A DNA stretch of 64,000 bases from Paenalicyclobacillus ferrooxydans (GCF_001399675.1 NZ_LJCO01000069.1:62001-126000); one strand, 5' to 3'. Numbered from the stretch's first letter, positions 47,317 through 57,536 are shown. Made by a program: numbers and translations. Notes: generated by a model not told the origin, from the letters alone.

Positions 47317-47730
47317 CACACTTTTGCGCAGCGGGGGGTCCCAAATCCATAGCCCTTCCTATCCAGCGGAGGGTTTCAATCGGCATTGGCGCTGGGGCGC
47401 CTGCGTCAGGGTCTCCTCGTCCTGCAAGTGCCCCCTCCGGATAGCGCAGCGAACGGAGCCGCACTAAACGGAGCCGCAGCGAACGAAGCCGCACTAAACG
47501 AAGCCGCACTAAACGGAGCCGCACTAAAATGCGTCAAAGGGTATCAAAAGCCCCGGGAATTACCTCCCCTTTGAGCCTCACTAATCTTTTAAGAGGGAAT
47601 CCTGAATGAAAATTCGTGCGGCGATCCACTTCGTGACGGCATAGAATAGGATTACGCGGGTAAACATGATATAATGCAAGCGATTTACTGCTTGCTGTGA
47701 AGGGTGCGTTAAGAATGTGGGGGACGCTTA
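47317..47730. other. Intergenic region glpX-rho
   Basis: No gene seen. Contains a 15-bp repeat (ACGGAGCCGCACTAA and AACGAAGCCGCACTA variants) at about 47447-47528. A TGATATAAT extended -10 at 47667-47675 is a candidate rho promoter. Confidence 0.6.
47667..47675 (+). promoter_or_regulatory. Extended -10 promoter of rho
   Basis: TGATATAAT with perfect TATAAT (47670-47675) and TG one base upstream; no good -35. About 55 bp before the rho start. Confidence 0.45.
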
Positions 47731-48987
47731 TTGGACATTAAAGAACTAGAATCAAAAAAACTGACAGAGTTGTATCAGTATGCAAAGGAATACCAAATTC
47801 CGTATTACGGGAACATGAAGAAACGCGAACTCATTTTTGCTATCCTACGTGCCCAAGCGGAGAAAGACGGGTTGATGTTTGCCGAGGGTGTCCTCGAAAT
47901 CATGCAGGACGGCTTTGGATTCCTCAGACCGATTGGTTATCTTCCCAGCGCAGAAGACATCTACGTTGCAGCTTCACAGATTCGACGCTTTGATCTCAGA
48001 ACAGGTGACGTTGTTTCCGGTAAGGTTCGCCCACCCAAAGACAACGAACGATATTTCGGCCTGTTGCACGTCGAAGCCGTCAACGGTGTAAGCCCGCAAG
48101 AAGCAATGGAAAGATTGCATTTCCCCGCGTTAACACCTTTGTTTCCTGAAGTTCACATGGTTACAGAGACAACACCAGAACGGGTAGCAACAAGACTCAT
48201 TGATTTATTTGCCCCGATCGGTTTTGGTCAACGCGGTCTCATCGTCGCACCACCCAAAGCAGGCAAGACCGTTTTACTGAAGGAAATCGCCACAGCTATC
48301 ACTACGAACTATCCTGAAGCCACGCTGATTGTTCTCCTGATTGACGAACGTCCTGAAGAAGTCACCGATATGCAGCGGTCCGTCAAGGGTGAGGTAATCG
48401 CCTCTACATTCGACGAAGTGCCTGAGAATCACATTAAGGTTGCTGAGTTGGTATTGGAGCGTGCACTCAGACTTGTCGAGCATAAGCGAGATGTCATCAT
48501 CTTGTTGGACAGTATCACACGTTTGGCCAGAGCGTATAACCTGGTTGTTCCGCCGAGTGGACGGACATTGTCTGGCGGTATCGATCCCGCTGCATTCCAC
48601 CGCCCAAAGCGCTTCTTTGGTGCTGCGCGTAAAGTTGAGGAAGGCGGCAGCTTGACCATTCTGGCAACGGCGCTGATTGACACCGGATCGCGTATGGATG
48701 ACGTCATTTACGAAGAATTTAAAGGCACCGGCAACTTGGAGCTGCACCTCGACAGAAGACTTGCAGAAAAACGCGTCTTTCCTTCGCTCGATATTCGACG
48801 TTCGGGGACACGGCGTGAAGAGATGCTGTTACCAAAACCTGTGCTCGACAAGGTATGGGCGATCCGTAAATCCATGGGTGACAACCAGGACTTCACGGAA
48901 CTGTTTATTCGTAAGTTCAAACATTATAAGACGAATGAAGAATTCCTCGCAGGACTCGAGATACAGCATAAAGAGAAAAAGGCATAA
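47731..48987 (+). CDS. rho: Transcription termination factor Rho
   Basis: Hexameric RNA helicase that ends untranslated transcripts. The N-terminal RNA-binding domain contains DGFGFLRP; the ATPase has Walker A APPKAGKT (about 172-179), [16 protein letters not shown] and the C-terminal [16 protein letters not shown]. 418 residues, normal. TTG start (47731) with GGGGGACG upstream starts [15 protein letters not shown]. Confidence 0.96.
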   Translation: MDIKELESKKLTELYQYAKEYQIPYYGNMKKRELIFAILRAQAEKDGLMFAEGVLEIMQDGFGFLRPIGYLPSAEDIYVAASQIRRFDLRTGDVVSGKVRPPKDNERYFGLLHVEAVNGVSPQEAMERLHFPALTPLFPEVHMVTETTPERVATRLIDLFAPIGFGQRGLIVAPPKAGKTVLLKEIATAITTNYPEATLIVLLIDERPEEVTDMQRSVKGEVIASTFDEVPENHIKVAELVLERALRLVEHKRDVIILLDSITRLARAYNLVVPPSGRTLSGGIDPAAFHRPKRFFGAARKVEEGGSLTILATALIDTGSRMDDVIYEEFKGTGNLELHLDRRLAEKRVFPSLDIRRSGTRREEMLLPKPVLDKVWAIRKSMGDNQDFTELFIRKFKHYKTNEEFLAGLEIQHKEKKA

Positions 48988-49149
48988 GGGTAGAAACGAG
49001 ATGGTGTTGAGCGCAACAGGTCAGGGTTTTTAGGGCCTGGCATCAAGCTCAAGTGACAACGTCAATCACTCCTCCCTTCTCCTGTCCCGCGCCCAAGCAA
49101 CTCCCTGCAAATCCAAGCCGAGATAAATTTACCCATTGTAAAAAGGAAG

Positions 49150-49178
49150 ATGACAACTCGCTTTTATGGTGTTATAAT
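49150..49178 (+). promoter_or_regulatory. Sigma-A promoter of rpmE
   Basis: -35 ATGACA (49150-49155), 17-bp spacer, -10 TATAAT (49173-49178) with an extended TGT element. About 44 bp before rpmE. Confidence 0.7.
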
Positions 49179-49221
49179 GGTTCGCAGTGTCTTATGTATC
49201 CATTAAAGCGAGGTGATTTTC

Positions 49222-49437
49222 ATGAAGACCGGAATCCATCCGGAGTACCATGCAACAACAGTCACCTGTGCCTGTGGTGCAACATACGAGACCGGATCCA
49301 CTAAGGAGAACCTTCGTGTTGAAGTTTGCTCTAACTGCCACCCATTCTTCACGGGTCGACAGAAGTTCCTCGATGTAGGCGGACGTGTAGAGAAGTTCAA
49401 CAAGAAGTACGGACTCGCATCACAGAACCAGGAATAA
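49222..49437 (+). CDS. rpmE: Ribosomal protein L31 (zinc-binding form)
   Basis: 71-residue 50S subunit protein. The zinc-ribbon cysteines are present (CACG near 16-19 and CSNCHPF near 36-42), so this is the C+ form. ATG 49222 starts [10 protein letters not shown] and has AGGTGAT at 49211-49217; the GTG at 49213 inside that site is rejected. Own promoter and terminator. Confidence 0.96.
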   Translation: MKTGIHPEYHATTVTCACGATYETGSTKENLRVEVCSNCHPFFTGRQKFLDVGGRVEKFNKKYGLASQNQE

Positions 49438-49450
49438 CAAAGGAATTGAC

Positions 49451-49485
49451 GAGGCCAGGCAGTCGTCTGCCTGGCTTCAGTTTAA
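49451..49485 (+). terminator. Terminator of rpmE
   Basis: 12-bp stem GAGGCCAGGCAG (49451-49462) / CTGCCTGGCTTC (49467-49478) with TCGT loop and one G-U pair, followed by AGTTTAAG. Confidence 0.75.
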
Positions 49486-49714
49486 GACCCGAGGTTTCTT
49501 TAAACAGACCTTTCAAAGCCAAGCAGGACTTTCGCGCGTATCGGGGTTGCTGTCGAGACAGCTGTCACCGTCGGTCTCGAAGGGTTCTGACTTGGCTTTT
49601 TGTAACGGATAGATGCTTTGTGCAACCGACAGATGCTTTTTTGTAAATGACAGGTGCGTCGCAGATACATGTTTTTTTAAAATGATAGATGATGAAGATA
49701 ATGAGGTGTCGGCC

Positions 49715-50785
49715 ATGTTCGACCGTTTAGAATCCATTCTGGACAGATACAACCAGTTGGGGAACTGGCTGTGCGATCCAGACATCGTCAGCGACCCAGA
49801 AAAACTGAAAAAATACTCTAAAGAGCAGTCTGACCTGAGCGAGACGGTCGAGGCCTACCAAGCATACAAGCAAGCGCAGCAGCGGATCGCCGAAGCGAAA
49901 GAGATGCTGCAGGAGAAACTCGACGATGAAATGCGCGACTTCGTGAAGCAGGAGATTGACGAGAGCTCCAAGGAGATTGAGCGGTTGCAGCAGGAACTGC
50001 AAGTGCTCCTGTTGCCGAAGGATCCGAACGACGACAAAAACGTCTTCCTCGAAATCCGCGCGGCTGCAGGCGGCGAAGAGGCAGCCTTGTTTGCCGCACG
50101 CCTGCTCCGTATGTATTCGCGTTATGCGGAACGCAGTGGCTGGAAGACGGAGATTATTGATGCCAACTACACGGATATTGATGGGTTCCGTCAGGTCGTC
50201 ATGTCGATCCTCGGTAAGGGTGCCTACAGCAAGCTGAAGTTTGAGAGCGGAACGCACCGGGTGCAGCGTGTCCCGGTGACGGAGTCGGGCGGACGTATCC
50301 ACACCTCCACTGTCACCGTGGCAGTGATGCCTGAGGTGGAGGACATCGAGATCGATATCCAGGATAAAGACGTTCGCATTGATCTCTTCTGCGCAACTGG
50401 ACCAGGCGGACAGAGTGTCAACACGACTCAGTCTGCGGTTCGCTTAACGCACTTACCGACCGGTATCGTGGTGTCGTGTCAAGACGAAAAGTCGCAGCTG
50501 AAGAACAAAGACAAGGCGATGAAGGTCCTGCGCGCTCGTTTGTACGAGAAGTACGAGATGGAGCAGAAGGCCGAACTCGACGCCAACCGCAAGAGCCAGG
50601 TCGGCACAGGCGATAGAAGCGAGCGCATCCGAACCTACAACTTCCCGCAGAGCCGGGTGACGGATCATCGGATTGGGTTTACAACGCATCGGATCGAAGA
50701 AGTCCTCGATGGCGATCTCGATGAACTCATCCAGAGTCTCATCGTAGCTGAGAGATCGGAATTGCTGACCGCGGCGGAGGCATGA
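49715..50785 (+). CDS. prfA: Peptide chain release factor 1
   Basis: Recognises UAA and UAG stop codons. GGQ motif at residues 231-233 ([18 protein letters not shown]) and the C-terminal [17 protein letters not shown] are clear. 356 residues from ATG 49715, which has GAGGTG about 7 bases upstream and starts [12 protein letters not shown]; the longer frame from 49613 is rejected. The stop overlaps prmC (ATGA), whose product methylates the GGQ glutamine. Confidence 0.96.
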   Translation: MFDRLESILDRYNQLGNWLCDPDIVSDPEKLKKYSKEQSDLSETVEAYQAYKQAQQRIAEAKEMLQEKLDDEMRDFVKQEIDESSKEIERLQQELQVLLLPKDPNDDKNVFLEIRAAAGGEEAALFAARLLRMYSRYAERSGWKTEIIDANYTDIDGFRQVVMSILGKGAYSKLKFESGTHRVQRVPVTESGGRIHTSTVTVAVMPEVEDIEIDIQDKDVRIDLFCATGPGGQSVNTTQSAVRLTHLPTGIVVSCQDEKSQLKNKDKAMKVLRARLYEKYEMEQKAELDANRKSQVGTGDRSERIRTYNFPQSRVTDHRIGFTTHRIEEVLDGDLDELIQSLIVAERSELLTAAEA

Positions 50786-51804
50786 TGGACGACGGGATGG
50801 ACGACGGGATGGACGACGGGATGGACGACGGGATGGACGACGGGATGGACGACGTACAGAGAGTCGGGCAAGCTCTGCAAGTTGCGCTAAACAAGTTATT
50901 GGAGTCCTCAGGTCCGTCACAAGGCGGGCCTGTTTCCGTTGCGGATGCTTTGCAGATAGCACGCGGTGAGGCGGAATGGCTTCTTCAATCGGTGCTCGGA
51001 TGGACTCCGACAAAGATGCTGATGTCACTTGGGGATCCGCTTCCGGCAGACGCTGCAAAACGCTTTTTTGAGGCAGTGAAGCGCCGATCCGCTGGGGAGC
51101 CCATCCAGTACATCATTGGCGAGGCACCCTTTTACGGACGATGGTTTCACGTTGAACCGGGTTGTCTCATCCCGCGGCCGGAGACAGAATTACTCGTTGA
51201 GGCCGTCGTTACATATATCCACGACGTACATCGAGGGAACGTGCACGGCCTGACAGGAGGAGCATACAGCGACCATCTGCGGGTGGCGGATATCGGCACA
51301 GGAAGCGGAGCCATCGCTGTGACCGTCGCCTTGGAGTGTCCGGGTGTCGACGTCTATGCGATTGACCTTTCGATGGATGCTCTCCGGATTGCCCGCGGCA
51401 ACGCACAGGTCCATGACGCGCCTGTATCGTTTGTACATGCCGACGGCATTAACTGGCTGCGTGATTTCTCGGGCCAGATTGTTGTCAGCAACCCACCGTA
51501 CATTCCTTCACAGGATATCGAGGAATTGGCGATGGACGTACGCGATCACGAACCACGCTTAGCCCTTGACGGGGGCCCAGACGGTCTCGATTTTTACAGG
51601 GGGCTGGCGTCGTTGGGTGATGGGATCTTTGCAGACGGCCCGGCAGCTATCTTTCTTGAAGTCGGAGCAGGTCAGGCACCTGCGGTCCGAGACCTGTTTG
51701 TCCACGGAACAGGTGGAGCCGATTTCAGGAGTTGGGATTTCAAAATCCTGAAAGACTTACAAGGGATTGAGCGGATCGTGAAGGGAGTCCGTGGGGATGG
51801 CTGA
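50782..51804 (+). CDS. prmC: Release factor glutamine methyltransferase
   Basis: S-adenosylmethionine-dependent methylation of the GGQ glutamine of release factors. SAM motif [13 protein letters not shown] and the catalytic NPPY (residues 237-240, [12 protein letters not shown]). 340 residues, about 45 longer than usual. The extra sequence begins with a GMDD repeat of six or seven units (residues 3-26) coded by a 12-bp tandem repeat starting right at the prfA stop, then a linker. No later start with a better ribosome site was found before the conserved region, so the acidic tail is probably translated. Confidence 0.92.
   Translation: MMDDGMDDGMDDGMDDGMDDGMDDVQRVGQALQVALNKLLESSGPSQGGPVSVADALQIARGEAEWLLQSVLGWTPTKMLMSLGDPLPADAAKRFFEAVKRRSAGEPIQYIIGEAPFYGRWFHVEPGCLIPRPETELLVEAVVTYIHDVHRGNVHGLTGGAYSDHLRVADIGTGSGAIAVTVALECPGVDVYAIDLSMDALRIARGNAQVHDAPVSFVHADGINWLRDFSGQIVVSNPPYIPSQDIEELAMDVRDHEPRLALDGGPDGLDFYRGLASLGDGIFADGPAAIFLEVGAGQAPAVRDLFVHGTGGADFRSWDFKILKDLQGIERIVKGVRGDG
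50784..50851 (+). repeat. 12-bp coding repeat (GMDD) at the start of prmC
   Basis: Five to six copies of GATGGACGACGG in frame, giving GMDD repeats. The array begins at the junction of prfA and prmC and preserves the ATGA overlap. Confidence 0.92.
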
Positions 51805-52513
51805 CACGGTCAGACAGACTGTTCAAAGGGCATTGACAGAGTGGATGTGAAGGGTGCCTCAGCAAGGGTGCCTCAGCAAGGGTGCCTCAGCAAGGGTGCC
51901 TCAGCAAGGGTGCCTCAGCAAGGGTGCCCCAGATGGTTGAAAGGTGCCTCACGCGAGGGTGCCTCAGCAAGGGTGCCCCAGATGGTTGAATAAGGGAAGA
52001 AAAGTTCGTTGATCACCCGAAAATCAAAGTTCAGCGTTGGATAGAGTACAAAATTTCCCCTGTCCCCTCATAACTGAATCAAATCGGCAGTGTATCAGGT
52101 AACAAAGGAAGTTCGGTTCGTTATTTCAAGCGCGTCTTCTGAATTAGTACGGACAAGGGAAAAATATTCCCTTAAATCAACATACCCCAATGGGTATGCC
52201 TGGAGAATAGAGACCATTATGGCCGTTCGGGGTTGTTTAACGTACATGAGGAGCCTCTGACTTACCTGGCCGTCGGCGCCAAACCCTGCAATCGTGACAT
52301 CCTGACATTCTCGCATTCTCGCATGCTTGCACTCGTGCCCTCCTTTGTGTAGCTCTCTGCCGTATGGACCTACGAACCCCCAACAGGGGAGCAAAGTTCA
52401 TTCGCCAACCACCGTGCTTCGCACAGCACGTGATCCGTATTTTCGTGAGCCTGCGTTTAAATCTAGCAATCTGTGGCCAAACTTCCTACTAGAAATGGTA
52501 GGAGGGGTCGCTG
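51805..52513. other. Intergenic region prmC-spoIIR with a 14-bp array
   Basis: No gene seen. AAGGGTGCCTCAGC repeats at exact 14-bp steps from 51850 (six copies), then two looser copies with CCCCAGATGGTTGAA. Further on are AAGGGAAGAAAAGTTCGTT (51992-52010), a TACAAAATTTCCCCT motif, a GGGAAAAATATTCCC palindrome near 52148 and a CATACCC/GGGTATG hairpin near 52183. The 71 bases before spoIIR may carry its promoter, expected to be sigma-F dependent. Confidence 0.65.
51850..51985. repeat. 14-bp tandem array
   Basis: GGGTGCC cores at 51852, 51866, 51880, 51894, 51908 and 51922, exact 14-bp period, followed by a diverged pair. Confidence 0.92.
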
Positions 52514-53311
52514 ATGAGTGTCGGAAAACGGTTGGCAGTGTTCGTGGTTGGAGTCGTATGTGTGACGGCAGTTGCCAGAGCGATGTTGGGCATAGGCGGG
52601 CCAGGCTTGACTGCGCAGCAAGGAGGCAGCAGAGCCAACACTGGCAACTCGCAAAGCGCTGTGGCACAATCACTAACGACAACACAAACCGGTAACTCAT
52701 CAGCGAATAATGGGCCGATTCTGACCACTGAGGCTTACGATGTCGCAACACCGCATGATGCGCCCATCCCGCAGCAGGCGTTTCGGCTGAGGATTATCGC
52801 AAACAGTGACTCAACGCAGGACCAAAACGTGAAACGCGATGTCCGCAATGCGATTGTCATAGAGGTTGCCAAATTGGTACACGGTGCAAAGACAGAACCG
52901 GAGGCACAGGCCCGAGTGACAGCTGCCCTGCCAAAACTGCGCGCCATAGCACTCAAGGTAACCCGTCAACACGGTTTTACCTACCCTGTGAAGGCGATGG
53001 TTGGCAAGGCCCCATTTCCGACCAAACTGTATGGCAATCAGGTCTACCCAGCTGGTGAGTACAAGGCACTTGTTATTACACTGGGCAAGGGTCAAGGGCA
53101 AAACTGGTGGTGCGTTCTATTCCCACCGCTGTGCTTCATCGATATCGCTTCTGGAGATGCGGTCCCAAACACGGCAGGGTTCCCCGACCTCCCACCGCTG
53201 GAAACCATATCCATCAATGGACCGACGGGTCAGCCTGAAAAAGTACAGGTTCGCTTAGCGGTACTCGATTACGGCGAAGAGGCTTGGAAAGCGATGATGC
53301 ATTGGTTCTAA
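52514..53311 (+). CDS. spoIIR: Stage II sporulation protein R
   Basis: Secreted from the forespore to trigger SpoIIGA, which processes pro-sigma-E in the mother cell. An N-terminal signal or membrane segment (LAVFVVGVVCVTAVARAML) is followed by an Asn/Ser/Thr-rich linker and the conserved FRLRIIANSDSTQDQNVKRDVRN region (given in part as RIIANSDSTQDQ), ending with GEYKALVITLGKGQGQNWWCVLFPPLCF-type segments. 265 residues. GGAGGGG at about 52501-52506 precedes ATG 52514. Confidence 0.93.
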   Translation: MSVGKRLAVFVVGVVCVTAVARAMLGIGGPGLTAQQGGSRANTGNSQSAVAQSLTTTQTGNSSANNGPILTTEAYDVATPHDAPIPQQAFRLRIIANSDSTQDQNVKRDVRNAIVIEVAKLVHGAKTEPEAQARVTAALPKLRAIALKVTRQHGFTYPVKAMVGKAPFPTKLYGNQVYPAGEYKALVITLGKGQGQNWWCVLFPPLCFIDIASGDAVPNTAGFPDLPPLETISINGPTGQPEKVQVRLAVLDYGEEAWKAMMHWF

Positions 53312-53324
53312 ACTGCAACGTTTC

Positions 53325-53432
53325 ACGCAAGTACGAAGAGGTACCTGTTCAAGCAAGTATGAAGAGGTCCCCGTTCGCGCAAGTATGAAGAGGTCCCTGT
53401 TCACGCAAGTATGAGAAGGTCCCTTTTCGCGG
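53325..53432. repeat. 26-bp tandem repeat before the ywlC gene
   Basis: Four units of about 26 bp beginning GCAAGTATGAAGAGGTCCC between spoIIR and the threonylcarbamoyl-AMP synthase gene; the last runs into the ribosome site region. Confidence 0.85.
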
Positions 53433-53450
53433 AGTTATAGGAGGTTCCTT

Positions 53451-54722
53451 ATGGAAGTCTGGCGGATCGAAGGTTTCGCATCATCTGGGAACAACGCATC
53501 GGAACACAATGTATCTGACAACGTCTCATCGGATCACAACTCGTCTGAGAGCAATATTTCATCCAACAACAATATGAAATCGAACAACAACGTGAAATCG
53601 AACAACATGAAATCCAACTTGGAAGGGAGCATCCACACAGCCGATCAACTCCGGCATGCGCTCTCTGAGCCCGCGCATCGACTTCGCCGAGGCCAGGTCA
53701 TCGCATTCCCTACCGAAACCGTGTACGGTCTTGGGGCGAACGCCTGGGATGAATCCGCCGTTCAAAAGGTATTTCAGGCGAAGGGCCGCCCATCTGATAA
53801 TCCGTTGATCGTCCATATCGCTGACCTGACGCAGCTTAAAGAGGTCATCAGTGACCCTGGGACAATCCCGGGTCCTGCCAAGCGGCTGATGGATGCCTTT
53901 TGGCCGGGCCCGTTAACCATTATCTTCCCTGCCCACGAGAAACTCGCCACATCTGTTCATCCAGGGATGGATACCGTTGGTGTACGCATGCCGAACCACC
54001 CGGTGGCATTAGCTCTCATTGCTGAAGCCGGGTGTCCTGTGGCTGCACCGAGTGCGAATTCGTCCGGGCGGCCGAGCCCAACTGTGGCTGAGACTGTTTT
54101 GCACGATCTCGCCGATCGGATCGACGGTGTGGTGGACGGCGGACCTTGTCAGGTGGGCTTGGAGTCCACGGTGATTGCCGTCACTGAGACCGAGGGTGTC
54201 GTTTATCGACCGGGCTGGATCACGCCAGAAGAACTCCAAGCAGCCTCAGGGGTCCCTTTCACACTCGATCCACATCTGAAAGGCGAAGGAGACAAACCAA
54301 AGTCTCCTGGGATGAAGTATCGACATTACGCTCCCGATGCACGCGTGTGGGTCTGGTGGGGCGATCCGGTGGATGTCCGGGAGGTCATCGCGGCGACGAT
54401 AGCGGATCACCCGGAGTTGGAGCGAGTGGCGCTCATCTGCCCCGCGGACTTCCCGGATGTGGATGGCCTCTCGGCGAGGTGGAGTCCTGACCCAAATGCG
54501 CCGTACGAAAACGGACTTGGCCATGAACTGTACGAGCGCTTGCGCTGGGGGGACAAGATTGGCGCCGATGCGCTCTTTATCGTTGGTGTCGAGCCGAAGG
54601 GGCACGGGCTTGCACTTATGAACCGTTTGCAGAAAGCGTCAGAAGGCCGCCAGTTCCATGCGACACCGTCCCGCCAAGAGCCTTCCAAACCGCCGCTGCC
54701 GGGGCATACAAGACGCCGTTGA
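53451..54722 (+). CDS. ywlC: L-threonylcarbamoyladenylate synthase (Sua5/YwlC)
   Basis: Makes threonylcarbamoyl-AMP for the t6A37 tRNA modification. YrdC domain: GQVIAFPTETVYGLGANA, KGRPSDNPLIVHI, PGPLTII and PVAAPSANSSGRPSPT; the Sua5 extension starts SPGMKYRHYAPDA. 423 residues against about 345 usual. The added part is an Asn/Ser-rich run (about 13-58, with NNNMKSNNNVKSNNMKS-like repeats) between the start and the YrdC domain. AGGAGG at 53439-53444, 6 bases before ATG, supports the start. The 3' end overlaps the convergent hydrolase gene by 107 bp. Confidence 0.92.
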   Translation: MEVWRIEGFASSGNNASEHNVSDNVSSDHNSSESNISSNNNMKSNNNVKSNNMKSNLEGSIHTADQLRHALSEPAHRLRRGQVIAFPTETVYGLGANAWDESAVQKVFQAKGRPSDNPLIVHIADLTQLKEVISDPGTIPGPAKRLMDAFWPGPLTIIFPAHEKLATSVHPGMDTVGVRMPNHPVALALIAEAGCPVAAPSANSSGRPSPTVAETVLHDLADRIDGVVDGGPCQVGLESTVIAVTETEGVVYRPGWITPEELQAASGVPFTLDPHLKGEGDKPKSPGMKYRHYAPDARVWVWWGDPVDVREVIAATIADHPELERVALICPADFPDVDGLSARWSPDPNAPYENGLGHELYERLRWGDKIGADALFIVGVEPKGHGLALMNRLQKASEGRQFHATPSRQEPSKPPLPGHTRRR

Positions 54723-56559
54723 TTCCTACAATTGGATGCGTGAGGCTCGTCGCCTCTCCGTCAATTTTGAGCAGCCAGCCTGACATCACGAGGTTGGCTG
54801 TTTGCGATCCGGTGCCACTACTCCCATCGCTCGCCGGCCCCATAGGCGAGAACACGAGACTAGTGCCGCCGCTTCCTGTATTGGCACCTGCGCTGCCCGA
54901 GCTGCCCGAGCTGCCCGAGCTGCCCGAGCTGCCAGAGCTGCCAGAGCTGCCAGAGCTGCCAGAGCTGCCAGAGCTGCCAGAGCTGCCAGAGCTGCCAGAG
55001 CTGCCAGATCCAGTGGGCGAGCCCCCAGTGCTGCGGTTCACCTTCCCAACGTTTTTGCCCCCACCTGCGCTGCTCCCATTTCCTACACCTGCCCAACTAG
55101 ATTGAATAAGGCCGCTGTGCAGAGGTGTCTCAAGGGAGATGGTGCGGTCCGATCCATTCTCTTTGAACGTACCTCCGACCGCCTTCGAAATGACGCGAAG
55201 CGGCATGTATACAGTTTTGTTCCACACAAACCCGTTTCCCGAAACAGCACTCTGATCCGGCTGGTAGGTGGTGATTGATCCGTCTCGAACAGGAACCTGT
55301 TGCCCCCCGAATTGAACCTCACCCGGCCAAGGCCGCGTGAGCAGCGTGAGGTTGTTTGGCGCAACGTACCCCGTCTCGCCCGTTGGCAGCAATACCTGAA
55401 CGTCCGACTTGTGGATGTCGGTCACGATGACACCTGTGTTTCCACGGATCCACCCAATCGGATTCGCGGCAAAGTTTGCTGTCGGGTAGACCAACGTCCC
55501 GGGGTTCGAAATCGCGTAGAGCCGAGGAATTGAAACCTTGGGTTTTGCCAGCGTCTGCTCGATTAAGCGGGCAAGCACCATCTGACCGGCCGCGGTCGGG
55601 TGAACATCGAGATCGTTTAACCGTACGTCCACCGCCTGCTTGTGATTGAAGGCGCTGTAGGCATTTACGACCGGGATTCCGTTCTCGGCGGCGATCTTCC
55701 AGATGGCATCGTTCGCGGGTGCGATTGCCTGCTCGGCAATGTCGTGAAGGCTGCTGCCATCGGGGAACGGATCGTACAGGTTAATGAGTACAATCGGTGC
55801 CTGTGTGTCGCTTTGCACGGTGTGGATGATTTTCGGGAGGTCTGTCACGAAACCGTTCACGGCTTGGCGCAGGATACTGCTGTCCAGCATGTCATTTTTC
55901 GGTGGCAAGGGTGTATTTGGCCGAAGGAAGATGTAGCTTGCATGCAGCAGGTCGTTGCTCCCAATATCAATCGTGACGAGACTTGCCTTTTGAAGAGCAG
56001 ACTTAAACTGAGGTTGACGTACAGCGAAGAGTAGATCGTTGGACGTCCAGCCAGCCACACCGAGATCGACAGCGTTCATTCCCTCCGCTTTGGCCAGCAG
56101 AAACGGGAAGGCCTCGGGAGACGGTTGGGTTGCGGTTGATCCGGGGAGTCCAAACCCAAACGTAATCGAGTCGCCCAGGGAAACGAGCGTCTTTTGATCC
56201 GCTGTGCTTCCATTTGGCTTCGGATTCCCGCGTCCGATAGACGGGTTGGCAGATGCGTTGCCTACCGTCACAAGACCGCCTGGTTGCAGCATCGAGTTCA
56301 AATTGTTTTGCGTGGACCCTGAATTGGTTTTGGAAGATGAGCTACGGGTGGGAGATTTGGACACAGCGTCTGCTACGGCTTTCAGTTGCTCGGAGACAGA
56401 GCGAAACGCGGTCGGGATTTCGGGTCTTGGCACTTTCGCCCAGATGCCGACCGTAATGGCGACGGTGAGTACAGGGATTGCTGCAATCTGCAGGATCTGT
56501 TTTACGATTTGACGCTTGGTGCGACGGGAGGGCGTCTTATCGGGCAATGTTGGAGTCAT
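54616..56559 (-). CDS. SGNH/GDSL hydrolase with copper-amine-oxidase-like N domain and Ser-Gly repeat
   Basis: Secreted or membrane-anchored esterase candidate, about 647 residues. After a basic stretch (SRRTKRQIVKQ) comes a membrane or signal segment (AAIPVLTVAITVGIWA). The SGNH blocks are GDSITFGFG (block I), IDIGSNDLLH (block III) and DVHPTAAG (block V). The C-terminal part resembles the Cu_amine_oxidN1 beta domain (NKTVYMPLRVISKAVGGTF), split by a long SGS/SSG repeat coded by 9-bp units at about 54888-55012. ATG 56559 has GGGAGG upstream. Substrate unknown; spore or envelope polysaccharide is possible. Confidence 0.85.
   Translation of the reverse strand: MTPTLPDKTPSRRTKRQIVKQILQIAAIPVLTVAITVGIWAKVPRPEIPTAFRSVSEQLKAVADAVSKSPTRSSSSKTNSGSTQNNLNSMLQPGGLVTVGNASANPSIGRGNPKPNGSTADQKTLVSLGDSITFGFGLPGSTATQPSPEAFPFLLAKAEGMNAVDLGVAGWTSNDLLFAVRQPQFKSALQKASLVTIDIGSNDLLHASYIFLRPNTPLPPKNDMLDSSILRQAVNGFVTDLPKIIHTVQSDTQAPIVLINLYDPFPDGSSLHDIAEQAIAPANDAIWKIAAENGIPVVNAYSAFNHKQAVDVRLNDLDVHPTAAGQMVLARLIEQTLAKPKVSIPRLYAISNPGTLVYPTANFAANPIGWIRGNTGVIVTDIHKSDVQVLLPTGETGYVAPNNLTLLTRPWPGEVQFGGQQVPVRDGSITTYQPDQSAVSGNGFVWNKTVYMPLRVISKAVGGTFKENGSDRTISLETPLHSGLIQSSWAGVGNGSSAGGGKNVGKVNRSTGGSPTGSGSSGSSGSSGSSGSSGSSGSSGSSGSSGSSGSSGSSGSAGANTGSGGTSLVFSPMGPASDGSSGTGSQTANLVMSGWLLKIDGEATSLTHPIVGINGVLYAPAAAVWKALGGTVSHGTGGLLTLSANGS
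54888..55012 (-). repeat. 9-bp coding repeat (SGS) in the hydrolase gene
   Basis: About fourteen copies of GAGCTGCCA or GAGCTGCCC (plus strand) giving a Ser-Gly-Ser run on the minus strand. All three plus-strand readings are also open but look like shadows. Confidence 0.92.
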
Positions 56560-56649
56560 AACGGATCGCCTCCCAGCAGATTTAGTTTCGATTGTTTCAT
56601 GTGACGTCAGTTGGAGTGAGTTGGCGTCAGTTGGTGGGAGCGACATAAG

Positions 56650-56815
56650 GTTCCTCGGCCAAGTCAGGTTACCTAGAAACTCAGGTTCACTAGAAAATCA
56701 GGTTACATAGCCAGTTTGGGTTAGCTAGCCAGTCAGGTTATATACCCAATACCCAGTTAGGTTAGCTAGCCAGTCAGGTTATATACCCAGTCAGGCTCCT
56801 CGGCCAAATTGAGTG
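56650..56815. repeat. CAGTCAGGTTA repeats before mntP
   Basis: Irregular copies of GTTAGCTAGCCAGTCAGGTTA and TATATACCCAGT type units (each under 21 bases) between the hydrolase and mntP genes. No riboswitch of the yybP-ykoY type was recognised. Confidence 0.65.
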
Positions 56816-56965
56816 GTAGATTTCCTCCCGAAATTCGTTCTTCTACTAGTAATTGTACGCAGATTTGCCCCATTTGGCCACCGGCAGGCTTGTCGGGACA
56901 ATCCAATCATGTCCAAACGGACAAGCGCATACAGTTTGGATAGGCAGCGAAAAGGGGGAGGCAAC

Positions 56966-57526
56966 TTGCTCGCTCACCACATAAATGACGCGTTAGAGAT
57001 CCTCATGATGGCGTTAGCACTCGGCATGGATGCATTCTCTTTAGCCGTTGGTGTAGGGTTAAAGGGAATCGACCGCAATCGGGCTATTTTTTTGTGTTTT
57101 GCGATTGGCATTTTCCACATTGTGTTGACCTTGATTGGTATATACGCGGGAATGCTGCTTCAAGGGGTGCTAGGAACCCTGGCAAAGTGGTTCGGATCGT
57201 TCCTGCTGTTTGGACTCGGGTTACACATGTTGTATTCAACGCTGTTTGCTAAAGAAGAGGATGCAAGTTCTTTGAATACGACTTACACGGGCATGATCCT
57301 GTTTGCGATTGGGGTCTCGATTGACGCTTTATCCGTTGGCTTCAGTCTTGGACTGCGAAGCACAGCCTATGGCATCGTGTCCGCGGCGACATTTGGGATT
57401 GTCGGATTGGTGATGTGTGGCGGCGGCCTTGTCATTGGTCGACGCGTAAATCGCCTCGCAGGAACGGCCGGGGAAATCCTTGGGGCGATCATCCTGCTCG
57501 GGTACGGAGTCTATTTCCTGCTGTAG
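56966..57526 (+). CDS. mntP: Manganese efflux pump MntP
   Basis: Six-helix membrane exporter of Mn2+. Two internal repeats are seen: ALGMDAFSLAVGVGL near the N terminus and GVSIDALSVGFSLGL in the second half, each with the key Asp. 186 residues from TTG 56966, which has GGGGGAGG 6 bases upstream and gives the normal family length; the longer frame from 56813 is rejected. Followed by a very strong terminator. Confidence 0.92.
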   Translation: MLAHHINDALEILMMALALGMDAFSLAVGVGLKGIDRNRAIFLCFAIGIFHIVLTLIGIYAGMLLQGVLGTLAKWFGSFLLFGLGLHMLYSTLFAKEEDASSLNTTYTGMILFAIGVSIDALSVGFSLGLRSTAYGIVSAATFGIVGLVMCGGGLVIGRRVNRLAGTAGEILGAIILLGYGVYFLL

Positions 57527-57536
57527 TCTGGATTGG

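Noticed and set aside
49613-49714. N-terminal extension of release factor 1
   Set aside because: The family start MFDRLESIL has its own GAGGTG site at 49703; the upstream frame is not conserved-looking.
56700-56965. yybP-ykoY manganese riboswitch before mntP
   Set aside because: The conserved core was not recognisable; the region is mostly short direct repeats.
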